DNA of 19,519 nucleotides from Gamarada debralockiae (taxonomy: Eukaryota; Ascomycota; Leotiomycetes; Helotiales; Hyphodiscaceae): positions 1-19,519 of the forward strand of contig NXFV01001486.1 of assembly GCA_002803225.1 (NCBI GenBank), written 5' to 3'. The position numbers were made by a program, and so were the translations under genes. Below, in pieces: positions 18,353-19,519 of this stretch. The notes under the pieces are model-generated. The model was not told the DNA's origin and ran no database searches. It worked only from the letters and a program-made list of their open reading frames with translations. Numbering within the stretch: the stretch's first letter is position 1; each line of letters starts with the position of its first letter.

Positions 18353-19321
18353 TCACTTGTTCGGCCTAGTAAATAATCTACCACCGACTTCACTCCTTTC
18401 CACCCGCTTCAAGCCCTCGACTACATCCGCAAATGGTATCTCTTCAAGTACAGGTACGATTAAGCCCTTTGAGATTAGCTCAAGTACCTGACCAAATTCC
18501 GCCATGCTAGCACCAAGTGAGCCATGAATTTGAATTCTGCGAGTCACAATCGCCAGAGTTGACAACTCCATGGTCGGAACACCCATACCAACGAGTACAA
18601 CACGACCTCCAGCTTTTACTGCTTTCACAGCTTCTGCAGTAGTAGTGCCAACACCTGCAAAGTCCACTATCACATCAAATCTTATATGAGCAGCATCAGA
18701 GAGGCTTGTAAAGCACGCCGTTGCCCCTTGCCTCATAGCTTCATCAAACTTCGTCTTATCAATATCAACTCCGTAAACCGCAGCTCCTTCAAGCGCAGCT
18801 ACTCTAGCACCATTCAATCCAACTCCTCCGAGTCCAATAATCCCCACATTTTTGGTGGCATCTGCCTCCGCTTCTACTACAACAGCGTGATACGCCGTCA
18901 AGATAGAATCACCCGCCACAGCTGCTTGAGCAAAGCTCACGTTCTCAGGCATAGGCACGACAAACCTAGCAGGAACCGCAATCTTCTCTGCATAACCACC
19001 ATCAAAACCCATTCCGACAGCATTGTTCCAATCTGGTTCCTCTGTCGAATGGCCTGGTAGGCTGATTGCGACCCTGTCTCCTACTTTGAAGTTTGTCACT
19101 CCTGGTCCGATGACACAGACTGTCCCTGCCACCTCGTGACCGAGAGTGATGGGTCGCTTCCTTATCCATTCGTTCACATGACCATTGATGATATGGCAGT
19201 CGGTGTGACACAACCCTGCGGCTTGCACCGTTAGGATAACTTCTCCAGTCCGGGGTGTAGGTATTGGGATGTCGCGAAGCTGGAGATCTGTTGCGGATTC
19301 TTCGAATTGGTAGGCTTTCAT
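18353..19321 (-). CDS. Zinc-type alcohol dehydrogenase (MDR family) lacking the structural-zinc lobe, 322 aa
   Basis: This is a single-exon frame from ATG at 19321. The N-terminal GroES-like domain has GLCHTD (C38, H39, D41) and GHE (H62, E63). C38 and H62 are catalytic zinc ligands, and D138 in AVAGDSILTAYHA is a likely third. The Rossmann domain has GLGGVGLNGA (163-172), and D186 at the end of the second strand (VYGVDID) points to NAD rather than NADP. The usual four-Cys structural-zinc loop after GDRV is absent: GDRVAISLPG is followed directly by HSTEEPDWNNAVGMGFDGGY. The protein is therefore ~25 residues shorter than most zinc ADHs (~345-350). It probably oxidises an alcohol or reduces an aldehyde; the substrate is unknown. 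The frame is undamaged and the deletion leaves conserved flanks, so I read it as a natural subfamily and not as damage. Confidence 0.92.
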   Translation of the reverse strand: MKAYQFEESATDLQLRDIPIPTPRTGEVILTVQAAGLCHTDCHIINGHVNEWIRKRPITLGHEVAGTVCVIGPGVTNFKVGDRVAISLPGHSTEEPDWNNAVGMGFDGGYAEKIAVPARFVVPMPENVSFAQAAVAGDSILTAYHAVVVEAEADATKNVGIIGLGGVGLNGARVAALEGAAVYGVDIDKTKFDEAMRQGATACFTSLSDAAHIRFDVIVDFAGVGTTTAEAVKAVKAGGRVVLVGMGVPTMELSTLAIVTRRIQIHGSLGASMAEFGQVLELISKGLIVPVLEEIPFADVVEGLKRVERSEVGGRLFTRPNK

Positions 19322-19385
19322 ATTTTATAATATCTGGGAAGAATGGAGATGTCGTTAACGTTTAAGACGACGAGGGAGACGTGTC

Positions 19386-19393
19386 TTTATATA
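19386..19393 (-). promoter_or_regulatory. TATA-like box of the alcohol dehydrogenase gene
   Basis: On the minus strand this reads TATATAAA, about 65 bases before the ATG. Further upstream (about 19430-19452) the minus strand has three G runs (GGGG, GGGG, GGGGG) in a short stretch, including AGGGG-like stress-response core matches. The TATA call is reasonable; the G runs are only suggestive. Confidence 0.5.
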
Positions 19394-19490
19394 TGTGATT
19401 TCCTGAACTCTAATCATCCGTCGGCAATCCCCCATAAAGCCCCAAACCCCTCATTTAAACGGGTCGCAAATTCTACCAAATATACTCTAC

Positions 19491-19519
19491 AAAAAAAAAA
19501 AAAAAAAAAAAAAAAAAAA
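19491..19519. other. 29-nt A run at the window edge
   Basis: The last 29 bases are all A, preceded by TACTCTAC. The run may extend past the window. It could be a genuine homopolymer, a retroposon tail or an assembly end. Confidence 0.8.

Noticed and set aside
18686..19060. 124-aa plus-strand frame
   Set aside because: It is antisense to the alcohol dehydrogenase gene, whose motifs are unambiguous.

Overview
The window looks like nuclear DNA of a filamentous ascomycete (Pezizomycotina). It has no operons. Genes are separated by long spacers. Two genes carry short GT-AG introns of 46-56 bp, a third has one of about 80 bp, and several have CTRAY-like branch sites. AT-rich relics and a small TIR transposon lie between genes. 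I cannot name the species.

Left part (1-5.4 kb): an intact minus-strand gene (781-2142) encodes a 453-aa coiled-coil protein with a small Cys/His N-terminal module. Just upstream lies a diverged, full-length but broken paralog (2671-4025). It keeps both ends and the Cys module, but I count two in-frame stops and four frame changes. A 39-40 bp near-palindromic motif lies upstream of each copy, so the pair looks like an old tandem duplication.

Middle (5.4-11.3 kb): a possible decayed reading frame (5565-6118), then a two-exon gene for an unrecognised 245-aa hydrophilic protein (7660-8477) with a long leader and a degenerate 3' repeat cluster. After that come long gene-poor stretches, including an AT-rich block (10440-10960) that looks like a mutated transposon relic.

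Right-centre (11.3-16.2 kb): a minus-strand multi-pass membrane protein pieced together from four exons (11323-13224), whose true 5' end I cannot find. Upstream of it sits a 938-bp hAT-like non-autonomous element (13485-14422) with 25-bp inverted ends and an 8-bp target duplication. Then comes a plus-strand four-exon gene for a secreted Ser/Thr-rich protein (14917-16199) whose signal peptide is encoded by a short first exon.

Right end (16.2-19.5 kb): a repeat-bearing spacer with a 74-bp tandem repeat, then a convergent pair: a GFA/CENP-V-fold protein (17748-18164, plus) and a zinc-type alcohol dehydrogenase lacking the structural-zinc lobe (18353-19321, minus). The pair could act together in aldehyde handling, but that is inference. 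The window ends in a 29-nt A run.

I found no rRNA, tRNA, CRISPR array or clearly new multi-gene system. The most unusual items are the decayed tandem coiled-coil pair with shared dyads, the hAT-like element beside the membrane-protein gene, and the two reconstructed multi-exon surface/secreted proteins.
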